Assembly (NCBI GenBank): GCA_030524435.1
Contig: JAUNGS010000001.1
Span: 1 to 32,318 of the forward strand
Direction of reading: 5' to 3'
Source: Eubacterium sp.
GTDB lineage: Bacteria; Bacillota; Clostridia; Eubacteriales; Eubacteriaceae
Length of the DNA stretch: 32,318 nt
The notes below the pieces were generated by a model. The model saw only the letters and a program-made list of their open reading frames with translations. It ran no database searches and was not told the DNA's origin. Below are positions 7,231 through 13,865 of this stretch, one piece after another. Each line of letters starts with the position of its first letter. Position 1 is the stretch's first letter. The position numbers were made by a program, and so were the translations under genes.

Positions 7231-8397
7231 ATGATGGATAATTTAAAATTGTACGACGCGAGAGTTCAGCGCATGGCCCGAGCCATTGGCCACGAGGCCA
7301 ACGACCGGGTGCCCATTTTCGGCCTGGTGGATAACTGGGCCCTGTTCTATTATGGCACAACCCTGAGCGCCGCCAAGGAGGAAATCGAACTTGAGTATGC
7401 AGCCTACGCCAAGGCCCTCACCGACTTCAAATTCGATATGGGCGCCTTTCCTGGCATCACCTTTCCTCTAAAATTTGCTGAAGCCCTGGAGGGCGGCATT
7501 TACAGCAACAATACGGAAACCATCCAGATTGCCACAAGCAAATCGGAGATCATGTCTCCCGACGAATATCCCGAGTTTAACAAAGATCCCATGGCCTTTA
7601 TTGTCAACAAAATTCTCCCTAGAAAATGCGGTATCTTCAAGGAAGGCAATGCCGGAGAAATGTTTCAAAAGCTGGGCCGAGCCCTCGGAGAGTTCAGCGC
7701 CTTTGGCCAAAGCCGCCAGCTGCTGACACAGCGCTATAAAATTGAACACGGTCTGCCTATATGCTGTGCCGCAGCGCCTTTTATGCCTGCAGATTTGTTT
7801 TTAGACTGTATTCGTGACTTCAAAGGGACCATGATGGACGTCCGCCGCAATTCAGACGCCCTGGCTGAAGCCTGTATGGGCCTTTTGGAACTTGAAATCA
7901 AGGCAGCCTATGCCATCTTGCCCTCCCCGGCAGAAGATAAATACCTCAGCATATTTCTGCATCTGCCGCCCTACCTCAAGCCCAAAGATTTCGAAAAAAT
8001 CTACTGGCCCTCCTTCAAAGCCTACATCGAACACTTTGCAGGCCAGGGCTACAAGTTCATGATTCTCTTTGAAAAAAACTGGGAACATCTCCACGAATTC
8101 TTAACAGAACTGCCTAAAAATTGTATACTTGGACTTTTTGAAGAGGACGATCTCAGAAAGGCAAAAAAAATCTTTGGCGACACCATCTGTATCGGCGGCG
8201 GTATGAAAACCACCGATCTCCAGTACAAAACCAGGGAACAATGCCTGGATATTGCCAAGGGACTCATCGACGATCTGGCCCCCGGCGGCGGTTACGTCTT
8301 TACCACTGACAAGGTTATGCTGTCGGCCAACGACGGTACCCCGGAAAATTTAAAAGCCGTTACGGATTTCGTCTATGAATACGGCGTGTATAAATAA
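7231..8397 (+). CDS. URO-D-superfamily protein, methyltransferase-like (URO-D-1)
   Basis: A 388-residue member of the uroporphyrinogen decarboxylase superfamily, the fold also used by corrinoid-dependent methyltransferases such as MtaA/MtbA and some O-demethylase components. Blocks shared with the other two copies here are HLPPYLKPKDFEKIYWPSFK (about 250-270), FEKNW, LPK...LGLFEEDD, PGGGYVFTTDK and the terminal EYGVYK. The His-x-Cys zinc motif of MtaA is not seen. No haem genes are nearby, so true uroporphyrinogen decarboxylation is unlikely. Two ATG codons start the frame; the second (7234) has the better spacing to GGAGGG. Expression is probably controlled by TetR-1. Its 41-codon neighbour follows after 18 bases. 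Substrate unknown. Confidence 0.85.
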   Translation: MMDNLKLYDARVQRMARAIGHEANDRVPIFGLVDNWALFYYGTTLSAAKEEIELEYAAYAKALTDFKFDMGAFPGITFPLKFAEALEGGIYSNNTETIQIATSKSEIMSPDEYPEFNKDPMAFIVNKILPRKCGIFKEGNAGEMFQKLGRALGEFSAFGQSRQLLTQRYKIEHGLPICCAAAPFMPADLFLDCIRDFKGTMMDVRRNSDALAEACMGLLELEIKAAYAILPSPAEDKYLSIFLHLPPYLKPKDFEKIYWPSFKAYIEHFAGQGYKFMILFEKNWEHLHEFLTELPKNCILGLFEEDDLRKAKKIFGDTICIGGGMKTTDLQYKTREQCLDIAKGLIDDLAPGGGYVFTTDKVMLSANDGTPENLKAVTDFVYEYGVYK

Positions 8398-8415
8398 AAG
8401 AAAGGAAGCCTCACA

Positions 8416-8541
8416 ATGAAAACAGAGATGGAACAGCTGATGGAATTGGTAAAAAGCCAGGTTTGGGGAAGTTTTTTGGAAACTGAAGAACAGATTGACG
8501 CCATGCAGGCTTACTTTGTACTCATGCTTCTGGAAAGCTAG
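8416..8541 (+). CDS. Micro-protein A, 41 codons, follows URO-D-1
   Basis: A short frame with AAGGA nine bases before its ATG, placed 18 bases after URO-D-1 and before the shared terminator, so it is the last gene of that operon. The 41-residue product starts MKTEMEQLMELVKSQVWGSF, is acidic and predicted helical, and ends in a hydrophobic stretch AYFVLMLLES. I know no family for it. A gene of like size stands in the same place after URO-D-2, and URO-D-3 has an extra C-terminal segment with a similar end, which supports translation and a role as URO-D partner. Confidence 0.65.
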   Translation: MKTEMEQLMELVKSQVWGSFLETEEQIDAMQAYFVLMLLES

Positions 8542-8562
8542 GGGATTTAGTGCCTTCATTTT

Positions 8563-8597
8563 GATCCTGAAACTATTATGGTTCAGGATCTTTTTTT
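8563..8597 (+). terminator. Terminator of the URO-D-1 operon
   Basis: A perfect 9-bp stem GATCCTGAA/TTCAGGATC with a 10-base loop is followed by seven T. The next 125 bases are very A/T-rich with no frame, and may act as an upstream element for the MFS promoter. Confidence 0.9.
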
Positions 8598-8724
8598 ATA
8601 TTTAATTTTATTTATTTTTATTAAATTACAATTTTATTTGTAAAAATAAACCCCTTTTTCAAGAATTTTCATTGTTTTCTCCCTTTAAAAATTATATTTT
8701 TATTTAAAAATACAAATTTTGTGC

Positions 8725-8753
8725 TTGACAGCCACCATGAAACCGCCTACAAT
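8725..8753 (+). promoter_or_regulatory. Promoter of the MFS-1 gene
   Basis: TTGACA (8725-8730), a 17-base spacer and TACAAT (8748-8753). Predicted start about 8760, inside the large palindrome that follows. Confidence 0.85.
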
Positions 8754-8785
8754 AAAATTATAAATTTCATGATATTTATAATTTT
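8754..8785. promoter_or_regulatory. 32-bp palindrome at the MFS-1 transcription start
   Basis: Arms AAAATTATAAAT and ATTTATAATTTT are perfectly complementary around TTCATGAT. The centre TCATGA is itself a palindrome, so the whole 32 bases match apart from one T/T pair. It begins right after the -10 box and covers +1, so it should be a repressor operator. The TCATGA core is also the core of the TetR-1 operators. Confidence 0.75.
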
Positions 8786-8805
8786 ATTCGTTCGGGAGGT
8801 AAGAG

Positions 8806-10008
8806 ATGGAAAGGGCAGTCAAAGAAAATGCCTATTTCAGATGGTTTATGCTGCTGATTTTACTGGCAAGCTTTACGGTTACATTTATGACACGATTTAT
8901 ATGGTCACCGCTGATTCCGACCATGCGGGCGGAATTTGGGATGACGGCGGCGGAGGCCGGAGCCTATATGTCCGCCTTTTACGCGGGTTATCTCATCACC
9001 CAGATTCCAGGAGGGATGCTCGCCGACCGCTTTGGCGTCAAGTTTATCATGTCCGTCTGTCTGCTCATCGGCGGTCTGGCCACCTTCTGCCTGTCCATGA
9101 TGACGGGCTACCAAATGGGCTTTATCCTGAGGGTTGCCACGGGGCTGGGGGCCGGCTGCATCATGGCCTGCTGCGGCAAGGTCATCGGAAAGTACTTTAA
9201 GCCTAGCGAGCGGAGCATGGCCTTCGGCATCCTGCTGGTGGGTCCCACCGCAGGGCTTCTGCTGAGCAACTACCTCGGCCCGGTACTTTTAGAAAGCATG
9301 GGCTGGCAGGGCGCCTTCCGCACCATCGGCATCATCGCCATGGTCATTGCGGTGCTGGTGTTTATCCTGGTAAAAAATGAAAAGGCCCAGAAAGCAGACA
9401 TCGCCAAGGTCGGTTTCTTCTCCAGCCTGAAGGACGTCCTCAAAAATAGAGGCGTCGTCCTGATCGGTCTGGCGGGCTTCGGCCTGATGTGGGTCTCCCT
9501 GGGTACAGCCACCTGGGCCAACGCCTACATGGGCTCCCTGGGCATTGAAAGCGCCGTGGCCGGGCAGGTCATGATGCTCTACAGCGCCGGCGGCATCGTC
9601 GCTTCGGTATCCTCAGGATTAATCGTAGACAAGCTGCACCTGGATCGCCGCAAATTTATCATCGGCTGCTATCTGATATTGGTGGTCATCACCATCCTCT
9701 TCGGCCTCCAGACCAGCGTCGGAGCCCTGATGCTCACAGGCTTCCTCTTTGGCTTCTTTTCCTACACCGCCAATCCCCACTTAAACGCCCTGGTCATCGA
9801 CTATTCGGGCACCGCCTTCTCGGCCACAGCCACAGGCTTTACCAACGTCATGTTCCAGCTGGCCTCACTGATTGGCCCTCTGGTCTTCGGCTTCATGTCC
9901 GACGCCACGGGGAGCTTTACCTCGGTATGGATCGTCATGGCAGCTGGGCCCCTTTTGGGCTGTCTGGTGCTTTTGGCCGCCAGAAGCGCCAAAAAAGCGG
10001 AGGCATAA
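8806..10008 (+). CDS. MFS transporter (MFS-1)
   Basis: A 400-residue major facilitator transporter with about 12 membrane helices. The loop 2-3 signature GGMLADRFGVK is clear near residues 66-76, preceded by an amphipathic N-terminus and RFIWSPLIPTM, and the length is standard. The family includes anion:cation symporters and oxalate/formate-type exchangers, but the substrate is not evident. GGGAGGT precedes the ATG. It stands between the URO-D-1 and URO-D-2 modules and has its own promoter and operator, so uptake or export of a substrate or product of those enzymes is a reasonable inference. It converges with TetR-2. Confidence 0.9.
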   Translation: MERAVKENAYFRWFMLLILLASFTVTFMTRFIWSPLIPTMRAEFGMTAAEAGAYMSAFYAGYLITQIPGGMLADRFGVKFIMSVCLLIGGLATFCLSMMTGYQMGFILRVATGLGAGCIMACCGKVIGKYFKPSERSMAFGILLVGPTAGLLLSNYLGPVLLESMGWQGAFRTIGIIAMVIAVLVFILVKNEKAQKADIAKVGFFSSLKDVLKNRGVVLIGLAGFGLMWVSLGTATWANAYMGSLGIESAVAGQVMMLYSAGGIVASVSSGLIVDKLHLDRRKFIIGCYLILVVITILFGLQTSVGALMLTGFLFGFFSYTANPHLNALVIDYSGTAFSATATGFTNVMFQLASLIGPLVFGFMSDATGSFTSVWIVMAAGPLLGCLVLLAARSAKKAEA

Positions 10009-10030
10009 AAAAACTCTGCCAAAAGCAGAG
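10007..10030 (-). terminator. Terminator of TetR-2
   Basis: On the minus strand CTCTGC/GCAGAG closes a five-base loop and is followed by seven U. It also touches the end of the convergent MFS-1 gene. Confidence 0.8.
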
Positions 10031-10040
10031 CTGATGATTT

Positions 10041-10688
10041 TTATATTAGAAATCGAATATCGTCGTGGGGAATCGTTTTGGCAGTGGCAACGCCCTGGTA
10101 GAGCAGTTTGGTCACCGTGTTCTGGTCGATGCCCATCATCCGGGGCACGATGCCGTTGATGAGGAAGATGATCTCGTCGACGCTTTCCTTCTCCTGCTTT
10201 TCAAAGTACTGGAGGAAGAATTCCCGGCGGCCGCCAAAATCTAAAAAGAGGATATTGTCAAATTCCCGGTCCGTCAGATAGACATTGAACTCCTCGGTGT
10301 ACCTTCTGTAAACCTGATTGGCAAATTTGACGATGTAGCGATAATTGGAGGTTTTGGAGAGAATTTCATAATAAAAGCGACTGTTGTTGGGATCTGACAG
10401 GATAATGTCGTAGTAGATCCAGCTGAGCACCACATGGCGCAGAATGGCGTTGTCCGCCCCCTGAATATTGGACTCCGTGATCCTGAGGCTGATGCGGGTG
10501 TGAAAGTCGCTGTAAATCCTCTGAACCACCCGGTCCTTGGTTTTGAAGTAATAGGTAAACAGGCCGATGGGCACATCCGAGGCCTCGACGATCGCCTTGA
10601 TCTTCGTTTTTTCAAAGCCCTTGTCGTAAAAGAGCTGTTTCGCTGTGTTGTAAATCAGATTGCGGGTCTGTACCCCCTTTTCGTACAT
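10041..10688 (-). CDS. TetR-family regulator (TetR-2), divergent to URO-D-2
   Basis: A 215-residue TetR-type protein. The helix-turn-helix is at about residues 8-50 (IYNTAKQLFYDKGFEKTKIK, then VPIGLFTYYFKTKDRV), and the helical effector domain follows. It shares only the general fold with TetR-1, so it probably senses another ligand. GGAG precedes the ATG at 10686-10688. The divergent arrangement with URO-D-2, sharing 106 bases, points to control of that gene. A candidate promoter and inverted repeat lie in that interval. Confidence 0.92.
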   Translation of the reverse strand: MYEKGVQTRNLIYNTAKQLFYDKGFEKTKIKAIVEASDVPIGLFTYYFKTKDRVVQRIYSDFHTRISLRITESNIQGADNAILRHVVLSWIYYDIILSDPNNSRFYYEILSKTSNYRYIVKFANQVYRRYTEEFNVYLTDREFDNILFLDFGGRREFFLQYFEKQEKESVDEIIFLINGIVPRMMGIDQNTVTKLLYQGVATAKTIPHDDIRFLI

Positions 10689-10719
10689 GGGCCACTCCTT
10701 TTATGCATTGCTTTTTCAT

Positions 10720-10763
10720 AGCATAGCATATTTTCGTTAAACAGGCAACGCACAGGCGTTTAA
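10720..10763 (-). promoter_or_regulatory. TetR-2 promoter with inverted repeat
   Basis: On the minus strand TTGCCT (10743-10748), 17 bases, TATGCT (10720-10725). An inverted repeat TTAAAC-N15-GTTTAA (10737-10763) overlaps the spacer and -35 region and could be the TetR-2 operator. No good plus-strand promoter for URO-D-2 was recognised; the interval also contains a repeated CATAG/GCATA run. Confidence 0.5.
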
Positions 10764-10794
10764 AAGAATTCAATGAACTATGAGGTGAACTACA

Positions 10795-11943
10795 ATGAGT
10801 AAATATCAGGAATCTCTCGAGAGATGTCAAAAAGCAATCAATTTAGAACAGCCGGACAGAATTCCGGTGGTCTGCAAGGTCGACCCGACCTTTGCCATTG
10901 AGTACGCCGGCTTCGACATGAAGGAAGCCCTCTGGAATGTGGACCGCATCGCCGAGGCCTACACCAAGGTCTACGAGGATTTCTACTTTGACGGCGGCGG
11001 CTACATGGGCCGTTTCCCGCTGTTTTATAAAGCCATGGAATCCAAATCCTTCGTCCCCAACGACAGCAACGGCTACGTTCAGCACCCCGAGGTGTCGGGC
11101 CTCGACGCCGAGGAATACGACGAGTACATCGCCGACCCCTACAAAACCATCGTGACCAAGGTCATCCCGAGACTATACCCCGCCCTGGCGGCACCGGGCA
11201 TGGAGGGCGGTCTGAACTGGGCCAGAGCCATCAACGCCAACAGCCGGATCATGGGAAAAATTGCGGCGGGCAACGCTGCTGTAGCTGAAAAATACGGCGT
11301 GCCCAACCTGCGCCGGGGCGTCACCGAAGCGCCCTTCGACTTTGTGGCCGACCAACTCCGCGGCTTCAGCGGCGCCTCCATGGACGTCAGACGTCACAAG
11401 GAACAGATTCGCCTGGCCGCCGAGGCCTCTATTCCGCTGATGACCAAGCTGGCCAAGCTGACCAACCCCAATCCCGGCGGCATCGCCTCGGTATTTATGC
11501 CCCTGCACATGCCCTCCTACATGAGAACCAAGGACTTCGAAACCCTGTACTGGCCAAGCTTCAAGGCCCTGGTGGAAGGCCTGGTGGCCGATGGCTACAC
11601 CCTCCAGATCTTCTTCGAAAAGAACTGGACCCGCTATTACGATTTCCTTCAGGATCTGCCTAAAAAAGGCGTTATCGGCTATTTTGAGGAGGACGACCTG
11701 GGCGTTGTCAAGGAAAAGCTGGGCAAGCAGATGTGCATCATGGGCAATATGCCATTGAGCATCTTGAGAACCGGCACCGTGCAGGAGTGCATCGACACCG
11801 CCAAGGCCATCATCGACAAGGCGGCCCCCGACGGCGGCTACCTCTTCACCACGGATAAATCCCTGCTGACCCTAAAGGACGTCAAGCCGGAAAACTTCAA
11901 GGCCGTCAACGAATTCGTCCACGAATACGGCATCTACAAATAG
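10795..11943 (+). CDS. URO-D-superfamily protein, methyltransferase-like (URO-D-2)
   Basis: A 382-residue URO-D-fold protein related to URO-D-1 and closer to URO-D-3: both contain NGYVQHPEVSG, (T/L)APFDF.ADQLR.FSG and MD.RRH. The common blocks HMPSYMRTKDFETLYWPSFK, FFEKNW, GYFEEDD, GGYLFTTDK and the terminal HEYGIYK are present. As in the others, His-x-Cys zinc ligands are missing, and the position where MtaA-type enzymes have a late cysteine reads TTDK. Transfer of a methyl group, perhaps to or from a corrinoid protein encoded elsewhere, is the best guess. GAGGTG precedes the ATG by seven bases. Micro-protein B follows after 12 bases. Confidence 0.85.
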   Translation: MSKYQESLERCQKAINLEQPDRIPVVCKVDPTFAIEYAGFDMKEALWNVDRIAEAYTKVYEDFYFDGGGYMGRFPLFYKAMESKSFVPNDSNGYVQHPEVSGLDAEEYDEYIADPYKTIVTKVIPRLYPALAAPGMEGGLNWARAINANSRIMGKIAAGNAAVAEKYGVPNLRRGVTEAPFDFVADQLRGFSGASMDVRRHKEQIRLAAEASIPLMTKLAKLTNPNPGGIASVFMPLHMPSYMRTKDFETLYWPSFKALVEGLVADGYTLQIFFEKNWTRYYDFLQDLPKKGVIGYFEEDDLGVVKEKLGKQMCIMGNMPLSILRTGTVQECIDTAKAIIDKAAPDGGYLFTTDKSLLTLKDVKPENFKAVNEFVHEYGIYK

Positions 11944-11955
11944 GAGGAAAAAACA

Positions 11956-12102
11956 ATGGAAATTAAATCTGAAATGATCAAATCCTGGGAGGACCAGGTG
12001 GAAAAAGGCATCGAAAAGGCTGAAAACACAGAGATTATGCAGCCCTTCTGGGATGAAAATGAAGATTCAGTATTTCAGTTTGTCATGAGCCTGATGGTGT
12101 AG
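11956..12102 (+). CDS. Micro-protein B, 48 codons, follows URO-D-2
   Basis: A short frame behind a strong TAGGAGG eight bases before its ATG, 12 bases after URO-D-2 and just before the operon terminator. The 48-residue product starts MEIKSEMIKSWEDQVEKGIE, is strongly acidic, and ends in a hydrophobic helix-like FQFVMSLMV. It has no known family that I recognise. The ribosome site, the placement and the analogous gene after URO-D-1 make it very likely to be translated. The C-terminal extension of URO-D-3 ends FFDKIMNLLV and contains NWEGF, reminiscent of SWEDQ and FQFVMSLMV here. Confidence 0.72.
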   Translation: MEIKSEMIKSWEDQVEKGIEKAENTEIMQPFWDENEDSVFQFVMSLMV

Positions 12103-12110
12103 GATTCGAT

Positions 12111-12150
12111 AAAAGGGCGCCCGCAGTTCATCCTGCGAACGCCCTTTTAT
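12111..12150. terminator. Bidirectional terminator between URO-D-2 operon and Fe-S gene
   Basis: AAAAGGGCG (12111-12119) pairs with CGCCCTTTT (12140-12148), and an inner CGCAG/CTGCG extends the stem. T-rich tails are present on both strands, so it can end the plus-strand micro-protein B and the minus-strand Fe-S gene. Confidence 0.85.
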
Positions 12151-12165
12151 TATTGTTTTAACCTT

Positions 12166-12354
12166 TTACCCTTCCGCCATCATCTTCTCAATCCGCTCCC
12201 GATTGAGCCTTTGATTGTCCAGTCTCAGCGGTGCACAGCTGCTCAGCTTGATCTCACCCGCCGCCAGCGCCGCCGCAAAGGCCATACAGCCCTCCAGACC
12301 GCAGCGCTTGCACTCGGTGTGGGGAAGGTATTCGTAAATGTCCAGCATATCCAA
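12166..12354 (-). CDS. Small stand-alone 4Fe-4S protein of the corrinoid Fe-S type
   Basis: A 62-residue protein consisting only of the Fe-S domain found at the start of the corrinoid iron-sulfur protein large subunit and in RnfB (Pfam FeS, PF04060). The motif is C-x2-C-x4-C-x16-C: TECKRCGLEGCMAFA followed by the fourth cysteine in LSSCAPL. The TTG at 12352-12354 is preferred because GGAGG lies seven bases before it; an in-frame ATG at 12348 has 13-base spacing. The start is two bases after the stop of the upstream nuclease gene, so translation is probably coupled. Role could be electron transfer for corrinoid activation, by inference. Confidence 0.8.
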   Translation of the reverse strand: MDMLDIYEYLPHTECKRCGLEGCMAFAAALAAGEIKLSSCAPLRLDNQRLNRERIEKMMAEG

Positions 12355-12356
12355 GG

Positions 12357-13208
12357 CTAGTCCTCCGCATTTAAGTTCTGCTGAAGCTCCAAGATTTCCT
12401 TCTCTGCCATCCCTGTAATCTGAACGATAAAGTCGACGGTTTGGCCTGCCTCAAGAAGCCTTCTGGCAGTCTGTCTTTTTTCTGTACTTATACCTTCCTC
12501 TCTTCCTTCTTTTCGTCCTTCTAGTCTTCCTTCTTTCCGCCCCAAACTTCTTCCAAGTCTCTCATAATCCCGCAATCGCATCTCAAAGGTTCCCATATTT
12601 TCCCTCCACGCGGTGTCACTATTGGCTTTGTCCACCGCAGTCTCAATTTGTTTGATAAGTCCAGTTTCGTCAAAGCTTCGATTCTCGAAATAATTTAACA
12701 AGGCCTTCAAACCAGATTGAATATCTCCGGCAGTGCCTTTGGTGTTGATAAATACCTTTCTGGCGCCGTCCTCAAGCCTTAGTCCCTCAATCTCTTGGCA
12801 GCAATTTTCAAAATGATAGATATACTGCCCGTAGCCGAAGGGATCGAAGGTGCAGATAAAGATAACGTAGCTGTCTCTGAGCCTCTCGTAGTCCTCACCC
12901 TTACCCAAAAGGGCTGTATCAATCTGCCCCTGATAATAGCGGCTGCGCTTTTTGAGATGGCCTGCGTTGACGCACTGCATCTCAATGTCGTAAACCCGGC
13001 CGTCATCCTGGGCAAAGACATCCAGGCGGATGCCGTGGCTATGGGCGCCTGCGTCCAAGGTTTTCTGCTTCTCAAGATACCTGAGCCGTCCGATTTTGAT
13101 CTCGGGCAAAATTTCCTGGAGCACTGCCCTGCAAATGCTCTCATCCTCCATGACCCTGCAAAACATAAAGTCGTTGGTGATGGGGATACGTGTCTGTCTG
13201 TCGTACAT
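12357..13208 (-). CDS. Rpn-type PD-(D/E)XK nuclease / putative transposase family protein
   Basis: A 283-residue protein of the PD-(D/E)XK nuclease-transposase (Rpn, PDDEXK_2) family, linked in studied members to RecA-independent DNA recombination. The opening PITNDFMFCRVMED and the catalytic core IRLDVFAQDD...YDIEMQ (about residues 60-80, with D, E and Q) are intact. A charged low-complexity run GRKEGRLEGRKEGREEG at about 224-240 is typical of these proteins, and the C-terminus is a short helix bundle. GGAGGC precedes the ATG. There are no flanking target-site or terminal repeats, so this is a resident gene rather than a recognisable mobile element. Confidence 0.88.
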   Translation of the reverse strand: MYDRQTRIPITNDFMFCRVMEDESICRAVLQEILPEIKIGRLRYLEKQKTLDAGAHSHGIRLDVFAQDDGRVYDIEMQCVNAGHLKKRSRYYQGQIDTALLGKGEDYERLRDSYVIFICTFDPFGYGQYIYHFENCCQEIEGLRLEDGARKVFINTKGTAGDIQSGLKALLNYFENRSFDETGLIKQIETAVDKANSDTAWRENMGTFEMRLRDYERLGRSLGRKEGRLEGRKEGREEGISTEKRQTARRLLEAGQTVDFIVQITGMAEKEILELQQNLNAED

Positions 13209-13250
13209 TTTTCTGCCTCCATTATAGCAAATTTTAAAGAGAATTACATT

Positions 13251-13280
13251 AAATATCGCTACTCCTTCAGCGAAATATTT
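13251..13280. repeat. Inverted repeat upstream of the Rpn gene
   Basis: AAATATCGCT (13251-13260) and AGCGAAATATTT (13269-13280) form about 10 pairs with one bulged A and an eight-base loop. It has no U tract, so it is a possible operator or RNA hairpin in the 243-base divergent interval. A TATAAT on the minus strand at 13221-13226 sits too close to the ribosome site to be sure of. Confidence 0.5.
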
Positions 13281-13365
13281 TCTCCTTAAACTCTATTCTA
13301 AGGGCAAAGGCCGCCGTCGTCTATATCATTCATTTGTCATCGAAATGTCACAGACTATCCCTCAA

Positions 13366-13393
13366 TTAAACCTTAAGCTTCATCTGCTATAGT
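13366..13393 (+). promoter_or_regulatory. Candidate promoter of the ArsD-like gene
   Basis: TTAAAC (13366-13371), 16 bases, and TATAGT (13388-13393) with the extended TGC. A 10-bp palindrome TTCAGCTGAA (13408-13417) lies about 10 bases downstream of the expected start and could be an operator. Confidence 0.5.
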
Positions 13394-13451
13394 AAACCCA
13401 CAGACATTTCAGCTGAAGTGCCTGCAAAAAAGCACAGAAGGAGGTTGTTTT

Positions 13452-13796
13452 TTGAAACTTCTTGAAATATTTGAAGCGGCGTCTGTCTCGGCCACCGATG
13501 AGGATGCCCGCATGGACGCCATTGTCACCACCCTTACCAAGGCAGGGGACACCGTCAGACGTTACGACCGCATCAGCGATCCCAGGGCCTTTTCGGAAAA
13601 TCCCATGGTGAAAGATCTGTTGGATCAGGAGGGCAGCCAGGTACTGCCCATCACCTTTGTGGATGGCGTGTTGGTCAAACAGGGGGGCTATCCCACCAAC
13701 CAGGAAATGGCCAGGTGGTTTGGCATCACCGAAGCCGCAGGCTGCTGTGCTTCCAAAACATCCTGTGCCGGCGGCTGTGGCGGCTGTCATGCTTAA
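13452..13796 (+). CDS. ArsD-like protein lacking the N-terminal cysteines
   Basis: A 114-residue protein of the ArsD family, which in ars operons is a weak repressor and a metallochaperone delivering As(III)/Sb(III) to ArsA. Similarity is clearest at LPITFVDGVLVKQGGYPT and EMARWFGI (about 65-91). Classical ArsD carries Cys12, Cys13 and Cys18 at the chaperone site; here that stretch reads EAASVSATDEDAR with no cysteine. Five cysteines are instead clustered at the C-terminus (98, 99, 105, 109, 112). The start is a TTG, seven bases after GGAGG. It has no ars neighbours and converges with a P1B ATPase, so a different metal role is possible. Confidence 0.8.
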   Translation: MKLLEIFEAASVSATDEDARMDAIVTTLTKAGDTVRRYDRISDPRAFSENPMVKDLLDQEGSQVLPITFVDGVLVKQGGYPTNQEMARWFGITEAAGCCASKTSCAGGCGGCHA

Positions 13797-13804
13797 AATT
13801 AAAG

Positions 13805-13849
13805 GAGCGTCAATCTCTCCCGTATTCAGGAGGGACTGACGCTCTTTTT
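13805..13849 (+). terminator. Terminator of the ArsD-like gene
   Basis: GAGCGTCA (13805-13812) pairs with TGACGCTC (13837-13844), with a further TCCC/GGGA stem inside, followed by five T. Confidence 0.85.
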
Positions 13850-13865
13850 AACTTGATCACTCTAT

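Noticed and set aside
7231..8397. URO-D-1 as haem-biosynthetic uroporphyrinogen decarboxylase (hemE)
   Set aside because: Three diverged copies with substrate-type regulators and no other tetrapyrrole genes; the shared blocks are those of the methyltransferase-like branch.
8598..8724. Replication origin or attachment site in the A/T-rich stretch
   Set aside because: No DnaA boxes, iterons, integrase or duplicated tRNA end; it looks like promoter-upstream A/T-rich DNA.
12357..13208. Rpn-family gene as an active insertion sequence
   Set aside because: No terminal inverted repeats or target duplication flank it, and the family is now seen as resident nucleases rather than classical transposases.
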